Positions 43,371-54,649 of a DNA stretch of 64,000 nt are shown here, piece after piece (position 1 is the first letter of the stretch; the number at the start of each line of letters is the position of its first letter). The position numbers and the translations under genes were made by a program. Source of the stretch: Moorena sp. SIOASIH. GTDB lineage: Bacteria; Cyanobacteriota; Cyanobacteriia; Cyanobacteriales; Coleofasciculaceae. Under the pieces are notes generated by a model that saw nothing but the letters and a program-made list of their open reading frames with translations, was not told where the DNA came from and made no database searches. The stretch spans positions 310,001 to 374,000 of the forward strand of contig NZ_JAAHIH010000005.1 in NCBI RefSeq assembly GCF_010671925.1. The letters are read 5' to 3'.

Positions 43371-44792
43371 ATGCCTGAAACCCCACAAGAAGTCTTGAAA
43401 ATGATTCAAGACGAAGACATAAAAATCATCGACCTTAAATTCATTGATATGCCAGGGATCTGGCAGCACTGCTCGTTCTACCAAGACCAAATAGAAGAGA
43501 GTTCCTTTGAGGATGGAGTTCCCTTCGATGGTTCAAGTATTCGGGGTTGGAAAGCAATCAACGAATCTGACATGGCAATGGTTCCTGATCCCAAAACAGC
43601 TTGGATCGACCCATTCATGAAAGAAAAAACCCTGAGCATGACGTGCAGCATTAAGGAACCGCGTACTGGGGAATGGTACAGCCGCGATCCTCGCAGCATT
43701 GCTCAGAAAGCCCTTGACTATCTGATTAGCAGTGGCATTGGGGATACCGCCTTCTTTGGTCCAGAAGCTGAATTCTTTGTGTTTGATGATGTTCGCTTTG
43801 ACCAAACTGAGAGCCAGTGCTACTACTATGTAGACAGCGTTGAGGGTCGTTGGAATTCTGGTCGAGAAGAAGCAGGTGGTAACCTGGGATATAAGCCTCG
43901 CTATAAAGAAGGTTATTTCCCTGTCTCCCCCACGGACACCCTGCAAGACATGCGTACCGAAATGCTGCTCACCATGGCAGAATGCGGTGTACCGATTGAA
44001 AAGCACCACCACGAGGTGGCTACAGGTGGACAGAACGAGTTGGGTTTCCGCTTTGGCACCCTAATTGATGCAGCTGACAATCTGATGATTTACAAGTATG
44101 TCATCAAAAATGTTGCCAAGAAGTATGGCAAAACTGTCACCTTCATGCCCAAACCAATATTTAACGACAATGGTTCCGGGATGCATACCCACCAATCGAT
44201 CTGGAAGGATGGGGAACCCTTGTTCTGGGGTGATGGTTACGCCAATCTAAGTACCCTCGCGCTCAATTACATTGGTGGTTTACTCAAGCACGCACCGGCT
44301 CTTTTAGCATTTACCAACCCCAGCACCAACTCCTACAAGCGTCTGGTACCTGGGTTTGAAGCGCCCGTGAACTTAGCTTACTCCCAAGGTAACCGTTCAG
44401 CTTCGATCCGCATTCCTCTATCTGGCCCCAATCCTAAAGCCAAACGGTTAGAGTTCCGTTGCCCTGATGCCACCTGTAACCCCTATCTCGCCTTCGCCGC
44501 CATGCTCTGTGCTGGTATTGATGGCATCAAGAACCAGATTGAACCCGGTGATTCTCTAGATGTGGATATTTACGACCTCTCTCCAGAGGAATTGAGCAAA
44601 ATTCCATCCACCCCCGGTTCTCTAGAAGATGCTCTCGAAGCTTTAGACAAGGATAGTTCCTTCTTGACTGAATCAGAAGTATTCACCCAAGACTTCATTA
44701 CGAACTGGATTGAGTTCAAACTAGACAACGAAGTCAACCCCATGCGGTTGCGGCCTCATCCCTATGAGTTCGCACTCTACTACGATGTCTAA
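43371..44792 (+). CDS. glnA: Glutamine synthetase type I
   Basis: 473 residues, full length for type I. Makes glutamine from glutamate, ammonia and ATP. Motifs: [33 protein letters not shown], the ATP-site [12 protein letters not shown], and [28 protein letters not shown] lies 8 bp before the ATG. The upstream NtcA box indicates nitrogen control. A Rho-independent terminator follows, so it is monocistronic. Confidence 0.97.
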   Translation: MPETPQEVLKMIQDEDIKIIDLKFIDMPGIWQHCSFYQDQIEESSFEDGVPFDGSSIRGWKAINESDMAMVPDPKTAWIDPFMKEKTLSMTCSIKEPRTGEWYSRDPRSIAQKALDYLISSGIGDTAFFGPEAEFFVFDDVRFDQTESQCYYYVDSVEGRWNSGREEAGGNLGYKPRYKEGYFPVSPTDTLQDMRTEMLLTMAECGVPIEKHHHEVATGGQNELGFRFGTLIDAADNLMIYKYVIKNVAKKYGKTVTFMPKPIFNDNGSGMHTHQSIWKDGEPLFWGDGYANLSTLALNYIGGLLKHAPALLAFTNPSTNSYKRLVPGFEAPVNLAYSQGNRSASIRIPLSGPNPKAKRLEFRCPDATCNPYLAFAAMLCAGIDGIKNQIEPGDSLDVDIYDLSPEELSKIPSTPGSLEDALEALDKDSSFLTESEVFTQDFITNWIEFKLDNEVNPMRLRPHPYEFALYYDV

Positions 44793-44821
44793 TACTTTGT
44801 CAATGGTTAACTAAGACCATT

Positions 44822-44854
44822 AGCCATCCTTAAGGGTGGCTTCTTTATTTATTT
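44822..44854 (+). terminator. Rho-independent terminator of glnA
   Basis: Arms AGCCATCCTT (44822-44831) and AAGGGTGGCT (44832-44841), one wobble pair, followed by TCTTTATTTATTT; 30 bp after the stop codon. Confidence 0.8.
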
Positions 44855-45093
44855 GTAACTCTTTATTAATTAATATTTCATATCGCTCAGAAGTGACGAA
44901 CACCTCGGACAAGATCTTTGCCGTTTTGAGTACCAAGATCTATAATGAAAGTAGTAGGGAAGAAAATTAAGAGCTAACCGCCACCTACTAATTAAAATAG
45001 AAATTTTTTGTATTGTTCCGGTGCGGAGGGGCATCCCGTATCGTTAATAAAGCTTGCCGAGTATCCGAACCGTTGGGTGGAGTTGGCAAGAAG

Positions 45094-45122
45094 CCCACAC
45101 TGAACCGATAGGTCAGTGTGGG
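45094..45122. repeat. Hairpin CCCACACTGAACC / GGTCAGTGTGGG
   Basis: Arms at 45094-45106 and 45111-45122, just before the ferritin-like gene. A sequence-related hairpin (CCTACACTGACCC / GGGTTCAGTGTAGG) lies at 51463-51492, so this is a dispersed repeat. A CTTGCC...GGCAAG pair precedes it. Confidence 0.55.
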
Positions 45123-45144
45123 AATATGTCACCTAATAAAATCT

Positions 45145-46044
45145 ATGACAGTTGCATATCCTCACAAATCAAACAACGGCATGGGTGCCCGTGAAATCCT
45201 GCCACATGTGGTACGCGATCGCAAACTTCACCTGGTCATGCTCAACCGCTATCGCTACAACGAACAACACAGTTGCCTAGATCTCACGGATTTGGTAGAA
45301 AAGCTGGATGGTCAGCCAAAAGAACTGGTGCGTGACCTATCTCATCACATTGCTGATGAAGCTCGTCATGCCATGTGGCTGACTGACCTACTCATGGAAC
45401 TGGGGGCAGATATTGGTAAGCCCCCAGGAGTGTCCTACATCAACGAATTTGATCGACTCATCGACCAGGAAAGCTATAGACAACAAGGAAAGCTTGACGA
45501 TGGACTGATCCATGGTTTGGCAGCGATTAATGTCACCGAAAAACGGGGATGTGAGTACTTCTCAGCTCACATCAAAGCATTGAACGACTCACCTAGAACT
45601 GAAGAAAATATTAAGATTCTCAAAACCATTGAACAGATTTTCCCAGAGGAAGTTGGTCATGTCCGTTGGGGGAATCGATGGTTGGCACAAATTGCCAAGA
45701 AAAGCCCAGAACATCGACAGAAGGTAGAACAGGCAAAGCGCCAGTATGTAGCCATAGAACAGGCGGCTTATGAATCTGGTATAGATCTGATGGCAGGTGC
45801 TGAACTACGCCGACTCAATAACTTGCTGGAGGTTGCCAATACTTTGCCAGTGTGGGAACGTCCTCAGTACCTGATCGAGCGCTTACCCCAAACCTTGCTA
45901 GCCCCTGAACTGCAAATGACCAGGATTCAGGTAGCACAAAAGGCTTGGCAGCAAGATCCACAAGGGTTTATCGAAAAATTTGTGCCAATGTTTTTGAAGG
46001 GTCTCAATCAGGTATCGAAAAATCAGCAAAAAGCTGTCTCCTAG
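45145..46044 (+). CDS. Ferritin-like (diiron) domain protein
   Basis: 299 residues from ATG 45145 (MTVAYPHKSNN); the upstream in-frame codon at 45118 lies within the hairpin and is unlikely. Helical, with ferritin-like metal motifs: DEARHAMWLTDLLME (about 75), EKRGCEYFSAHIKAL (about 135) and EEVGHVRWGNRWL (about 170). These would give a di-iron or di-manganese site. The C-terminal ~80 residues are a separate helical region. The reaction is unknown. Confidence 0.8.
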   Translation: MTVAYPHKSNNGMGAREILPHVVRDRKLHLVMLNRYRYNEQHSCLDLTDLVEKLDGQPKELVRDLSHHIADEARHAMWLTDLLMELGADIGKPPGVSYINEFDRLIDQESYRQQGKLDDGLIHGLAAINVTEKRGCEYFSAHIKALNDSPRTEENIKILKTIEQIFPEEVGHVRWGNRWLAQIAKKSPEHRQKVEQAKRQYVAIEQAAYESGIDLMAGAELRRLNNLLEVANTLPVWERPQYLIERLPQTLLAPELQMTRIQVAQKAWQQDPQGFIEKFVPMFLKGLNQVSKNQQKAVS

Positions 46045-46306
46045 AAAATTGGTCAAGTAATCAGAAGCTGTTGAATGGCATTTGTTAGTGTTTCAGTATC
46101 TCAAAGGTAAAATCTAAGAAAAGGGTTCAAGGCAACAGGTTAAGGCAAAATCATTTTTTCCCCTTGACCCTTTCCTTTTTACCTGTCTCACCTAATTGCA
46201 CGTCTCGACCCTTGATTTAAGAAAAGTAATCAACGTGTCAACAAGGGTAGCTACAGGTGATACTGGGTCTTAGGCAAACCCCAAGACCAGCACAGAGAAA
46301 TAGATT

Positions 46307-46810
46307 ATGACAAACCCACAGCCGAATCCTGACACTCTATCTAGTCAAGACTTGTCAATGGCAGAAATCGTTGCCAGTGAGTTCAACCAGACTATGACTG
46401 CCGTTAACTATGTCGAAAACATTGAAACGGTCATCTCCAGCCTGGAACAAAACAATAGCGCTATGGTAAGCCACAGTGAAGAAGGCTACTTGTGGAAGTT
46501 TCAGTACGGTAGCGTGGAAGTATTCGTTCAGCTCACTGGTTCCACAGATGATGACACCTTTACAGCTTGGTCTTCTGTGATGCATCTACCTGCCAAGGAC
46601 GAGGCAACATTGATGCGCAAGCTCCTGGAAATGAACTGGTATGACACCTTTGAATCCCGCTTTGCTATTGTTGAGGATCAAGTTGTCGTGTTATCCACGC
46701 GAACTGTTGCTGAATTGTCCCCAGGAGAAATTTCTCGCGCCATTACCGTGGTAGCCACTATAGCCGATGACAATGATGACTTATTACAAGCTGAGTTTGG
46801 TGCGGCCTAG
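46307..46810 (+). CDS. YbjN domain protein
   Basis: 167 residues. The domain (about 30-155) shows EEGYLWKFQYGSVEVFVQL, MHLPAKDEATLMRKLLEMNW and ESRFAIVEDQVVVLSTRTVA, the pattern of YbjN/type III secretion chaperone-like proteins. The function is unclear; family members affect stress responses. Acidic, cytoplasmic. Confidence 0.85.
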   Translation: MTNPQPNPDTLSSQDLSMAEIVASEFNQTMTAVNYVENIETVISSLEQNNSAMVSHSEEGYLWKFQYGSVEVFVQLTGSTDDDTFTAWSSVMHLPAKDEATLMRKLLEMNWYDTFESRFAIVEDQVVVLSTRTVAELSPGEISRAITVVATIADDNDDLLQAEFGAA

Positions 46811-46902
46811 AATCTTCTGATTCAACTTGATGTTAGCACACAGGTGAAGGATAAAGCTTAAAACATACCAGTTAATCAATAGCGCGAACAAATCAGCCAA
46901 CA

Positions 46903-47715
46903 ATGGCATTGTTTAATACTTCAGACTTACCACTTGAGACTTCTGATAGTTCAGACTTACGACTTCAGAGTTCATCCTGGCGTTTAATTCCCTTACTACA
47001 GGCATCAGGGCGGCTTCAGATGGCCATTGACCAGTGGCTACTAGCCCAGCACCAACGGGGAAAACATCCCCCAGCATTGCGATTTTATACCTGGGCATCA
47101 CCAACCATCTCTCTGGGCTACCATCAACGCCGTTGGCCTGAGTTCTGGGAACAACTCACTTGGGCATCACAACCAGTAGAGCTGGTAAGGCGTCCCAGTG
47201 GTGGTAGAGCTGTCCTACATCAGGGAGATTTGACCTATATGGTGGTTAATTCTGGGTTGACTGGTAAACGTCTTGATGCCTATCACCAAATTTGTGAGTT
47301 TTTGATTCAGGGGTGGCGCTCCCTTGGTGTAGAGTTGCACTATGGTTCAGCTCGACGGGGGTATATTCACAATCCCAACTGTTTCGGTACTGCTACTGGT
47401 GCCGATTTAGTGTTGGCAGATGGTTCTAAACTGATTGGTAGTGCTCAATTGCGCCGTGGTAATGTGATTTTGCAGCATGGCTCAATTCGCTTAGAACCAG
47501 ATGCTGGACTGTATACTCAAGTATTTGGGGAAGCCCCCCCTCCCTTTCATCTACCCATGGCTCAACAGGGAGATGCCTTAATAAACATTGTGGTGGATGC
47601 CCTAACTCATGCTGCTGCTGATTGTTTTAGTGTGGAGTTGGTAGAGAAGCCTTTATCAAATCAGGAGTGGCAAGAAATTCTAGCTTTGGGAAATAGCCCA
47701 TCAGAACAAATCTAG
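46903..47715 (+). CDS. Lipoate/biotin protein ligase (LplA/BPL) family
   Basis: 270 residues. The fold motifs are ELVRRPSGGRAVLHQGDLTYMV (ligand-binding glycine motif, about 105) and the lysine loop DGSKLIGSAQLRRG (about 185), which holds the acyl-AMP. It transfers lipoate, octanoate or biotin to a carrier lysine; which one cannot be told. The N-terminal ~25 residues (SDLPLETSDSSDLRLQSS) come from a short tandem ACTTCAGACTTAC-type repeat, so a later start is possible. Confidence 0.8.
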   Translation: MALFNTSDLPLETSDSSDLRLQSSSWRLIPLLQASGRLQMAIDQWLLAQHQRGKHPPALRFYTWASPTISLGYHQRRWPEFWEQLTWASQPVELVRRPSGGRAVLHQGDLTYMVVNSGLTGKRLDAYHQICEFLIQGWRSLGVELHYGSARRGYIHNPNCFGTATGADLVLADGSKLIGSAQLRRGNVILQHGSIRLEPDAGLYTQVFGEAPPPFHLPMAQQGDALINIVVDALTHAAADCFSVELVEKPLSNQEWQEILALGNSPSEQI

Positions 47716-47906
47716 TTGAACACCCATAGTTAAGGCTGATGGGAAAGCAGACAAGGAGAGGTTTTTATCATGGGTAATAATCCAGAAATGATTCGGCAAA
47801 GCCGACGCTGCGCGAACAGGACTTAAGCAAAAGTAGGCAACAAACTCGCTTATATAGTAGCTTACCTTAATAACGCACGCTACAGGTAGAGTTACTCCCT
47901 CTGATA

Positions 47907-48149
47907 TTAATCAACTAATTCTGATGGCGTTTCACCATCGACTTCCACTACCACTAATTGAGCTGAGTAGAACCATAAAATCTGGCCGAATCGATCACAG
48001 ACCGCTACAACACGGAACTCTCCTTCTTCTTCATGGGGAAAAAGTTCACCCAAGAAACGACTTGGGCGTGATGACTTGTAAGCTCCGAATCCTGTACCGA
48101 GCCAAATATACTCCTGGCTCGTTTCTCGATGTTTGACAATAACTGCCAT
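47907..48149 (-). CDS. Conserved small hypothetical protein, 80 residues
   Basis: MAVIVKHRETSQEYIWLGTG, LGELFPHEEEGEFRVVAVCD and GQILWFYSAQLVVVEVDG: a compact, beta-rich acidic domain that looks like a conserved cyanobacterial protein. No function known to me. It is convergent with the lipoate ligase-like gene; a palindromic GCGTGC-type repeat lies between. Confidence 0.7.
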   Translation of the reverse strand: MAVIVKHRETSQEYIWLGTGFGAYKSSRPSRFLGELFPHEEEGEFRVVAVCDRFGQILWFYSAQLVVVEVDGETPSELVD

Positions 48150-48499
48150 AAATACCGCCTCCTGTCAGTATTTTCCCTGAGGGTAAGTTCAAGGTAAGTT
48201 TATATAATCCTAAACAAGCACCTTTTTCAGGAATAGCTTCAAGTATGCAGCAGCACAGATTAATCAGGCTATCCATTTTTTGGTTCGGCTTAGGGTTTGC
48301 TAACTATAATAAGTTAAATCATTCATTTATCAAAATCAATCCATACTAACTAAATTTTATAGGATTATAACTCAAAACTATTTGTTTTATTTTAATAAAT
48401 AAATTTATACTTATTATACTTAGACATGGTTAAGGGATGATAAATTATAGATATTTTACTTATGAGTAAATCAATTTGTGTTGATAGGACCCTGAACCA
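48150..48499. other. A+T-rich intergenic region upstream of the response-regulator kinase
   Basis: 350 bp, no gene seen. It contains long A+T runs (48340-48480) and must hold the promoters of both flanking divergent genes. AGGA at 48486-48489 precedes the GTG start at 48500. Confidence 0.5.
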
Positions 48500-49807
48500 G
48501 TGACATACGATCAAGACAAAAATCTCATCTTAGTTGTAGATGATACACCCACCAATTTATCAGTCATATCCCAGGCTTTGCACAATGCTGGCTTTACGGT
48601 TGCTGTGGAAACAGATGGTGAAAGCGCGATTGAACAAGTTAACTATAATCAACCCGATCTAATTCTCTTGGACGTAATGATGCCAGGAATTGACGGATTT
48701 GAGACTTGCAAAAGACTAAAGGCAAACCCCTCAAATCGAGACATTCCGGTAATTTTCATGACCGCATTGACTGACACAGTTGATAAGGTCAAAGGTCTTT
48801 CCATCGGAGCCGTCGATTACATCACCAAACCGTTTCAACAAGACGAGGTATTGGCTAGAGTAAGGATACATCTACAACTAAGACATTTGACTAGAACCCT
48901 TGATGAGCAAAATGCCCGTTTGAAACAAGAAGTCGCGGAACGTGCGGCGGCGGAAACGAGGTTAAGTAAGACTTTCCAACAGCTTAAGGAAGCCCAAGAG
49001 CAAATTATTGCCACAGAGAAACTAGCATACCTCGGCACGTTAACTGCAGGGGTTGCCCATGAACTGAGGAATCCTCTGAACTTTGTCAACAATTATGCCG
49101 AAGGTTCGATGGAGTTAGCTGAGGAACTCATCGAAGAATTTAAAATACAATTAGAGCATATAGAAACAAGAACAGCTAGCTATATCAAAGACACCTTGAC
49201 AGAACTGCGAGACAATTCTCTCGCTATCAAACGTCATGGTCAAAGAGCCGAGGGCATCATTCAAAGTATGATGCAGCATGCCCGAACTGACAGTACTCAA
49301 CTCCAACTCACTGACCTCAATGCTGTATTAGCCCAAGCTATCCAGTTGGCTTATCACAGTGTTCGTGCCAAGAATCATCACTTCAATGTCACGATTAAAA
49401 CTGACTATGATGATTCCATTGGTCAACTGGAGTTGGTGTCTAGTGATATTAGTCGTGCCTTCATTAACATTATCGAAAATGCTTGCTATGCCCTCCAGAG
49501 CAAGCAGAAGAATATCGGTGAACCATTTACCCCCATGCTTTGGGTGAAGACATTGCGCTTAAGTGACTCAGTAGAAATTCGGATTGGTGATAATGGTACT
49601 GGTATCCCGCCTGAAATTAAGGAGAAGATCTTCCATCCTTTCTTTACTACTAAACCTACGGGAGAAGGAACAGGCTTAGGATTATCCTTAACCTATGATA
49701 TTATCATTGGACAGCATAGAGGAACACTAAATGTGGACACTGAATTGGGAGCTTATACCGAATTTATAATTTGCCTACCCTTCACGAATTTAGGCAGCAG
49801 CAATTGA
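48500..49807 (+). CDS. Response-regulator/histidine-kinase fusion (REC-HATPase)
   Basis: 435 residues, GTG start at 48500. A receiver domain (8-125) has phospho-acceptor Asp58 in [11 protein letters not shown] and the switch lysine in YITKPF. A coiled coil (135-175) follows, then a dimerisation domain with His187 in [12 protein letters not shown] and an ATPase domain (about 320-430) with [26 protein letters not shown]. No membrane segment, so it is a cytoplasmic sensor taking input through REC. A second REC-kinase fusion follows 267 bp downstream; the two probably form one signalling pair. Confidence 0.92.
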   Translation: MTYDQDKNLILVVDDTPTNLSVISQALHNAGFTVAVETDGESAIEQVNYNQPDLILLDVMMPGIDGFETCKRLKANPSNRDIPVIFMTALTDTVDKVKGLSIGAVDYITKPFQQDEVLARVRIHLQLRHLTRTLDEQNARLKQEVAERAAAETRLSKTFQQLKEAQEQIIATEKLAYLGTLTAGVAHELRNPLNFVNNYAEGSMELAEELIEEFKIQLEHIETRTASYIKDTLTELRDNSLAIKRHGQRAEGIIQSMMQHARTDSTQLQLTDLNAVLAQAIQLAYHSVRAKNHHFNVTIKTDYDDSIGQLELVSSDISRAFINIIENACYALQSKQKNIGEPFTPMLWVKTLRLSDSVEIRIGDNGTGIPPEIKEKIFHPFFTTKPTGEGTGLGLSLTYDIIIGQHRGTLNVDTELGAYTEFIICLPFTNLGSSN

Positions 49808-50074
49808 CACTACTTTGGTCATCATACATTCACAAACCAGCAAACATAATCAAATAACTTTACTAGTATAGACTGTTACTTTTTCAAGATTTAATGGGAA
49901 TTATATAGATACCAGTATTTTTAGTAGTGTTCATAATAATAAACGTTTTTTTTGGTAATTGGTAATCGGTCATGGCTAATCACAATTACAAATTACTTAT
50001 TACTTATTACTTATTTTACTGATTACCCATTACTAAATTACTAAGTGGTAATCCTCAAGGGGAGATAAAATTAC

Positions 50075-51331
50075 ATGACATATGCAAAAAAAATCATCCT
50101 TGTTGTGGATGATGAGTTGGAATTAGAACGTCTCATAAAACAGCGACTTAGAAAACGGATCAGAACTCAAGAGTTGGACTTTTTATTTGCTCATAATGGC
50201 TCTGAAGCGCTCGACATCCTAAAATCCTCAAAACGAATAGATCTGATCTTAACTGATATCAATATGCCTGAGATGGATGGTCTTACCTTGCTAGGGTTTA
50301 TCCCTGAAGTTGACCCAACACTTAAAGCAGTGGTGGTATCAGCTTATGGGGATATGAAAAATATTAGAACAGCGATGAACCGTGGTGCTTTTGATTTTCT
50401 GACCAAACCAATAGATTTTCAGGATTTGGAAATTACCATCAATAAAACCCTAAAGTTTGTCGAGCAAGTTAGAGAACAACAACACCAAATCCGACAGGCT
50501 CATAAACAGCGTCAACTTTACTTGCAGGAGCTAATCAAAGCTAAAGAAATAGCTGAGAAAGCTAACTATGCTAAGAGCCAATTTATAGCGAACATGAGCC
50601 ATGAGTTTCGCACGCCTCTAAATATCATTATTGGTAATAGTGAGTTATTGCAAGCTCGGGCTCAAAAGTCGGATCCAGAATACTTTATTCCCCGGCTAGA
50701 GAAGATTCAAAACTCTAGTTGGCATCTGCTGAATTTATTTAACGACATACTTGATCTATCGAAAATGGAAGTAGGTGAGCTAAAACTGCATCAAGAAAAT
50801 ACTGAGATATCCTCATTGATTGAAGAAGTGATAACCACTGTGCGTCCTTTATCAGAAAAGAACAACAATACCTTAGAAGTCATCTATTTGAACAACCCTG
50901 GCCGAATCCGTACTGACCCCACCAAAATGCGTCAAATCCTGCTTAACTTGCTCAACAACGCTTGTAAATTTACAGAGCAGGGAACTGTTACATTGATAGT
51001 CCACAAGAGTGATGGCACAGCAGAGATTGAGGATCAATTTAATTCACCATCTACAACTATTCCTGATATTGGTCAACACCAAAGAACTAAACCATCAATC
51101 ACATTTCAAGTCAGTGACACGGGTATTGGCATCAGTCCAAAGCAACATTCCAAGATTTTTGAACCCTTCTCTCAGGTAGATGAGTCGGACACCCGCAAGT
51201 ATAGTGGGGCTGGGTTGGGTTTAGCGATCGCGAAAAAGCTCTGTCATCTGATGGCGGGTCAGATAACTGTGGACAGTGAATTGGGTAAGGGAACGACCTT
51301 TACCGTTTCCCTACCCATAGAATTAGTTTAA
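50075..51331 (+). CDS. Response-regulator/histidine-kinase fusion (REC-HisKA-HATPase)
   Basis: 418 residues. REC domain (7-130) with Asp61 in [13 protein letters not shown] and Lys in FLTKPID, coiled coil (130-165), and HisKA with His176 in [14 protein letters not shown]. The ATPase has [30 protein letters not shown] and [12 protein letters not shown]. Soluble. The heptamer-like TTACTTA repeat lies just upstream (about 49990-50040). The target is unknown. Confidence 0.92.
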   Translation: MTYAKKIILVVDDELELERLIKQRLRKRIRTQELDFLFAHNGSEALDILKSSKRIDLILTDINMPEMDGLTLLGFIPEVDPTLKAVVVSAYGDMKNIRTAMNRGAFDFLTKPIDFQDLEITINKTLKFVEQVREQQHQIRQAHKQRQLYLQELIKAKEIAEKANYAKSQFIANMSHEFRTPLNIIIGNSELLQARAQKSDPEYFIPRLEKIQNSSWHLLNLFNDILDLSKMEVGELKLHQENTEISSLIEEVITTVRPLSEKNNNTLEVIYLNNPGRIRTDPTKMRQILLNLLNNACKFTEQGTVTLIVHKSDGTAEIEDQFNSPSTTIPDIGQHQRTKPSITFQVSDTGIGISPKQHSKIFEPFSQVDESDTRKYSGAGLGLAIAKKLCHLMAGQITVDSELGKGTTFTVSLPIELV

Positions 51332-51720
51332 CAATCATTAATCATTAATGATTTTTACCCAATGGTTATCCTTGTATCCCTACACCGAATCCCCTTGGGC
51401 AAACAACTTTGGTCAAAAGGCCACGCTAAGCGAACAACCTGCAACCCTCAATCGTGACAGCTCCTACACTGACCCGTTGGGTTCAGTGTAGGCAACAAGC
51501 GCCAATCCGGCTATCGCTTAGGAGGCGCTGGGCTTTAAGAACGGACTGCCCTGCCGCTCTGTTTTCTTGGTCTTTTTTTTAAGACTGTTTTGCTGACAAA
51601 CCAGCATTTTCGGCTTTGTTTACCAGTACTTATATTATAGCAATTCCATCCATACCCTGTGCAAAATTCATCCCACACCTAATGCGCAGCATTAGGTGTG
51701 GGATGAATTTTGCCGGACAG
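51332..51720. other. Convergent intergenic region with several hairpins
   Basis: 389 bp, no gene. It holds the dispersed hairpin CCTACACTGACCC (51463-51475) with GGGTTCAGTGTAGG (51479-51492) and a GCGCC...GGCGC pair. A perfect 25-bp-arm hairpin at 51661-51713 abuts the proS stop codon. Confidence 0.6.
51661..51713. repeat. Perfect hairpin with 25-bp arms downstream of proS
   Basis: GCAAAATTCATCCCACACCT plus AATGC (51661-51685) and its exact inverse complement (51689-51713), loop GCA. It begins 8 bp after the proS stop codon. There is no T-run in either direction, so it could be a MITE-like element or a bidirectional 3' structure rather than a classical terminator. Confidence 0.8.
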
Positions 51721-53532
51721 CTAAACCGTCCTTACAGCTGTATCAATCCACTGCTTCAGGGTGGGTAGCACTTCCTCAAGGGAGAGTTCTGTCGATTTGT
51801 GGGTAGCCCGTTCCACCACTTCCACTTTGCCATCTTTAAGCGATCGCCCAGTCACAATCCGGTAGGGAATCCCAATTAAATCAGCATCTTTGAACTTGAC
51901 CCCAGCTCGTTCGTTGCGGTCATCAAGCAGGGTTTCGATACCTGCTTCATTGAGTTGAGTGTAGAGTTTTTCTGCTGCTGCCATCTGCTGGGTATCTCCC
52001 ACATTGGGTATCGTGATAATCACATGGTAGGGTGCGATCGCAACTGGCCAGATAATCCCATCCTTGTCATAGGATTGCTCTACAGCTGCTTGAGCTAACC
52101 GAGATACTCCCACCCCATAACAGCCCATACATAAAGGAATTTCTTCCCCTTGCTCACTGGTGTAGGTAGCCCCCATCGCAGATGAGTATTTCCTCCCCAA
52201 CTGGAAAATATGGCCAACTTCAATGCCGCGAGCGCTTTTTAGGGTTTGATTCGGGTCATGGATGGCGCGATCGCCTGGACTTGCCTTACGGACATCCACC
52301 ACTAGCTTCGGTAACTGGAATTGCTCACCCCAATTGGCACCAACTACGTGATAGCCTGACTCATTAGAACCAGTAGTAAAGTTTTTCAGTTCCACTGCTG
52401 TTTGATCTACCAACCGCAAAAACTGAGGCGCAATATCTTTAGCTGGCTTGATGTAATCATCTGCCAAATCAGGTGCCATGTAGCCCAAAGGTAGAGGTTT
52501 CGATGCCCATTTTTCCTGGGTAGCCACCTCTGGTACCGTCAGGGCTAAAACCGTTGTGGCATCGTATTGGTCTGCCAATTTCACCAGTTCATTCTGTAAC
52601 TTCACCTCATTTACATCTTGATCCCCCTGAATGCTCACCAAAACCAACACCGTCATCCCGTTGTCATAGACAATTTGGTAAAGAACATTTTTAACCACAC
52701 TAGTGGCAGAGCACTTCAGGAATTGACATAGGGTGTCAATAGTTGAGGTGTTTGGAGTTTCTAGTTTTTCATAAGTGTTATAGGGTGAGGGTTCTAGGTC
52801 TGGTGGTAGGGAAACCGCTTTTTCCACATTGGCAGAATACTTGCCATCCTCCGTGTAGAGAATCTCGTCTTCCCCAGCATCAGCCAGAACCATAAATTCT
52901 TGAGAACCCGAACCCCCAATCGCCCCAGAGTCAGCCTCAACCGCTCTAAACTCCAAACCACTGCGGCTAAACATATTTCGATAGGCTTGATCCATCGCCT
53001 GATAAGTTTTTTTCAGGCTTTCTTCATTGGTATGGAAGGAGTATGCATCCTTCATAATGAATTCCCGTCCCCGCATCAGGCCAAATCGGGGGCGAATTTC
53101 ATCTCGGAACTTAGTTTGAATTTGATACAGGTTTAGAGGTAATTGCCGATAGGAGCGAATCATGTCCTTAGCAACAGTAGTGATTACCTCTTCATGGGTT
53201 GGTCCAAGTCCCAATTCCCGCTTTTGTCGGTCAATCAGAGCAAACATAATGCCCTCAGCTTTGGTGTAGGTGTCCCAACGACCTGATTCTTTCCACAGCT
53301 CAGACGGTTGTAGCTGAGGCAGTAGACACTCTTGAGCACCTGTGGCATCCATTTCCTCCCGCACAATCTGAGAAACTTTTTTCAGGACACGCCACATCAT
53401 CGGTAAATAGGCGTAGATGCCACTGCCAATACGTCGAATATAACCCGCACGGAGCAAAAGTTTATGGCTGGGGATTTCTGCTTCCACTGGGTCTTCCCGC
53501 AGTGTCACCAACAGCATCTCAGACAGTCGCAT
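51721..53532 (-). CDS. proS: Prolyl-tRNA synthetase
   Basis: 603 residues, bacterial ProS length. Charges tRNA-Pro. Class II motifs: motif 1 around [19 protein letters not shown], motif 2 [30 protein letters not shown], and the INS editing domain (about 225-380). Motif 3 is [16 protein letters not shown], and the C-terminal anticodon-binding domain has [20 protein letters not shown]. Start ATG 53532. Monocistronic. Confidence 0.97.
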   Translation of the reverse strand: MRLSEMLLVTLREDPVEAEIPSHKLLLRAGYIRRIGSGIYAYLPMMWRVLKKVSQIVREEMDATGAQECLLPQLQPSELWKESGRWDTYTKAEGIMFALIDRQKRELGLGPTHEEVITTVAKDMIRSYRQLPLNLYQIQTKFRDEIRPRFGLMRGREFIMKDAYSFHTNEESLKKTYQAMDQAYRNMFSRSGLEFRAVEADSGAIGGSGSQEFMVLADAGEDEILYTEDGKYSANVEKAVSLPPDLEPSPYNTYEKLETPNTSTIDTLCQFLKCSATSVVKNVLYQIVYDNGMTVLVLVSIQGDQDVNEVKLQNELVKLADQYDATTVLALTVPEVATQEKWASKPLPLGYMAPDLADDYIKPAKDIAPQFLRLVDQTAVELKNFTTGSNESGYHVVGANWGEQFQLPKLVVDVRKASPGDRAIHDPNQTLKSARGIEVGHIFQLGRKYSSAMGATYTSEQGEEIPLCMGCYGVGVSRLAQAAVEQSYDKDGIIWPVAIAPYHVIITIPNVGDTQQMAAAEKLYTQLNEAGIETLLDDRNERAGVKFKDADLIGIPYRIVTGRSLKDGKVEVVERATHKSTELSLEEVLPTLKQWIDTAVRTV

Positions 53533-54649
53533 TACTTACTTCCTTTTTAGACCAAACTACCATTATCTCATCATTCGAAAACTTTCATCAACAGTGTGTC
53601 AGCCAGGATTGACAAACTCTTTGCACTCTGAGAAGGTATGTAAGCTTACCCCCGGCTGTTGGCGTAGCCTGCCGCTAGGCATAGCACGGGTGCTTTCGCC
53701 CAGACTTCAGAACGTTGGTTTTCAGTAGCCCTAGCATACTTAACGCGCCTAGACTCCAAATTAATCGAATCTAAGGGTTAAGCGCTGAACCTCCAGGCTG
53801 GCTTACTCTACAGACAAATCCGCAGCTTCTACAACCGAGTCAATTCTCGGACAGCCCCAATACTTCGATTTGCGCATCACTCGCCGATACTAACCTACTG
53901 AACTAGCTGTTACTCCGAAGTTAAGAGTGCCTTGTCTATTTCGGTCTTTATTCATTATAGCTGATGGCGCGTCAAGCCGCTATTACGCTTCCTCCCTGCT
54001 TTAAAAAGACGGGGCTTCCGCGTTTTAGATTTTTGTGACTATAGGCTAATTTCTAGTTTAATTTAAATTAGCCTAATCGTGTTTATAGAAATTTTAGCTC
54101 GCGAAGCTCTACGTTTCCTTGGTTTCATTAGTAAACATATTACCATTGTACCTTTAATAAATGCTTGCATTGATGCTATTTAATTTACTTTAAATAGCTT
54201 TTTTTATATAAATTACTTAAAAATTTACCTAAAAAATAGCACAACGAATGCCAGACATAATTTGTATATATGCATAAAAAAATAACCACGAGTTATTTTT
54301 TTAATAAACAAATTTAAATAATTTTGTTTGAGCATCTAAAAGAACTTGTTATTGTTAAATGCCAAACTATTATAGACTTGACCATTGAAGACCTTTATTA
54401 CTATAGCAACACAAAAATAATATCTTTCGTTGCTTGTCATAATTGCTGTTGATGTCTATGAACAAAAGCTCGAGCAACCCATCTGCCCCCCAGAGAATAT
54501 ACCCTAGATGAATTACTAGCCAATGAAGTCGAAATCAGTGAAGAGGTTCACTGGGGTAAACCAGAAGGTCGAGAGGTGTGGTAGGCTTCTGTGAGTGCGA
54601 ATTACCTTTTGGACAACTTCTAGTCACCAAAAAAGGAACAGATTAAACT
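53533..54649. other. 1.1 kb without intact gene: IS200/IS605-type palindromes, A+T-rich stretch, antitoxin relic
   Basis: 53640-54030 is structured and ends with GCTTTAAAAAGACGGGG (53997-54013), identical to 34725-34741; it looks like a non-autonomous IS200/IS605-type element. 54040-54400 is A+T-rich. 54492-54584 is an antitoxin-like relic. AAAAAGGAA at 54631-54639 is the ribosome-binding site of ccmP. Confidence 0.5.
54492..54584 (+). pseudogene. Antitoxin-like C-terminal fragment (MazE type)
   Basis: A 30-codon frame without start codon reads REYTLDELLANEVEISEEVH and ends WGKPEGREVW-stop. This resembles the end of MazE/AbrB-type antitoxins (TLEELL...PVGKEVW). No toxin frame follows. Low-information match from memory. 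Confidence 0.35.

Noticed and set aside
44900-45145. tRNA or omega-RNA in the gap before the ferritin-like gene
   Set aside because: No cloverleaf and none of the blocks shared by the two omega-RNA candidates; only a dispersed hairpin is supported.
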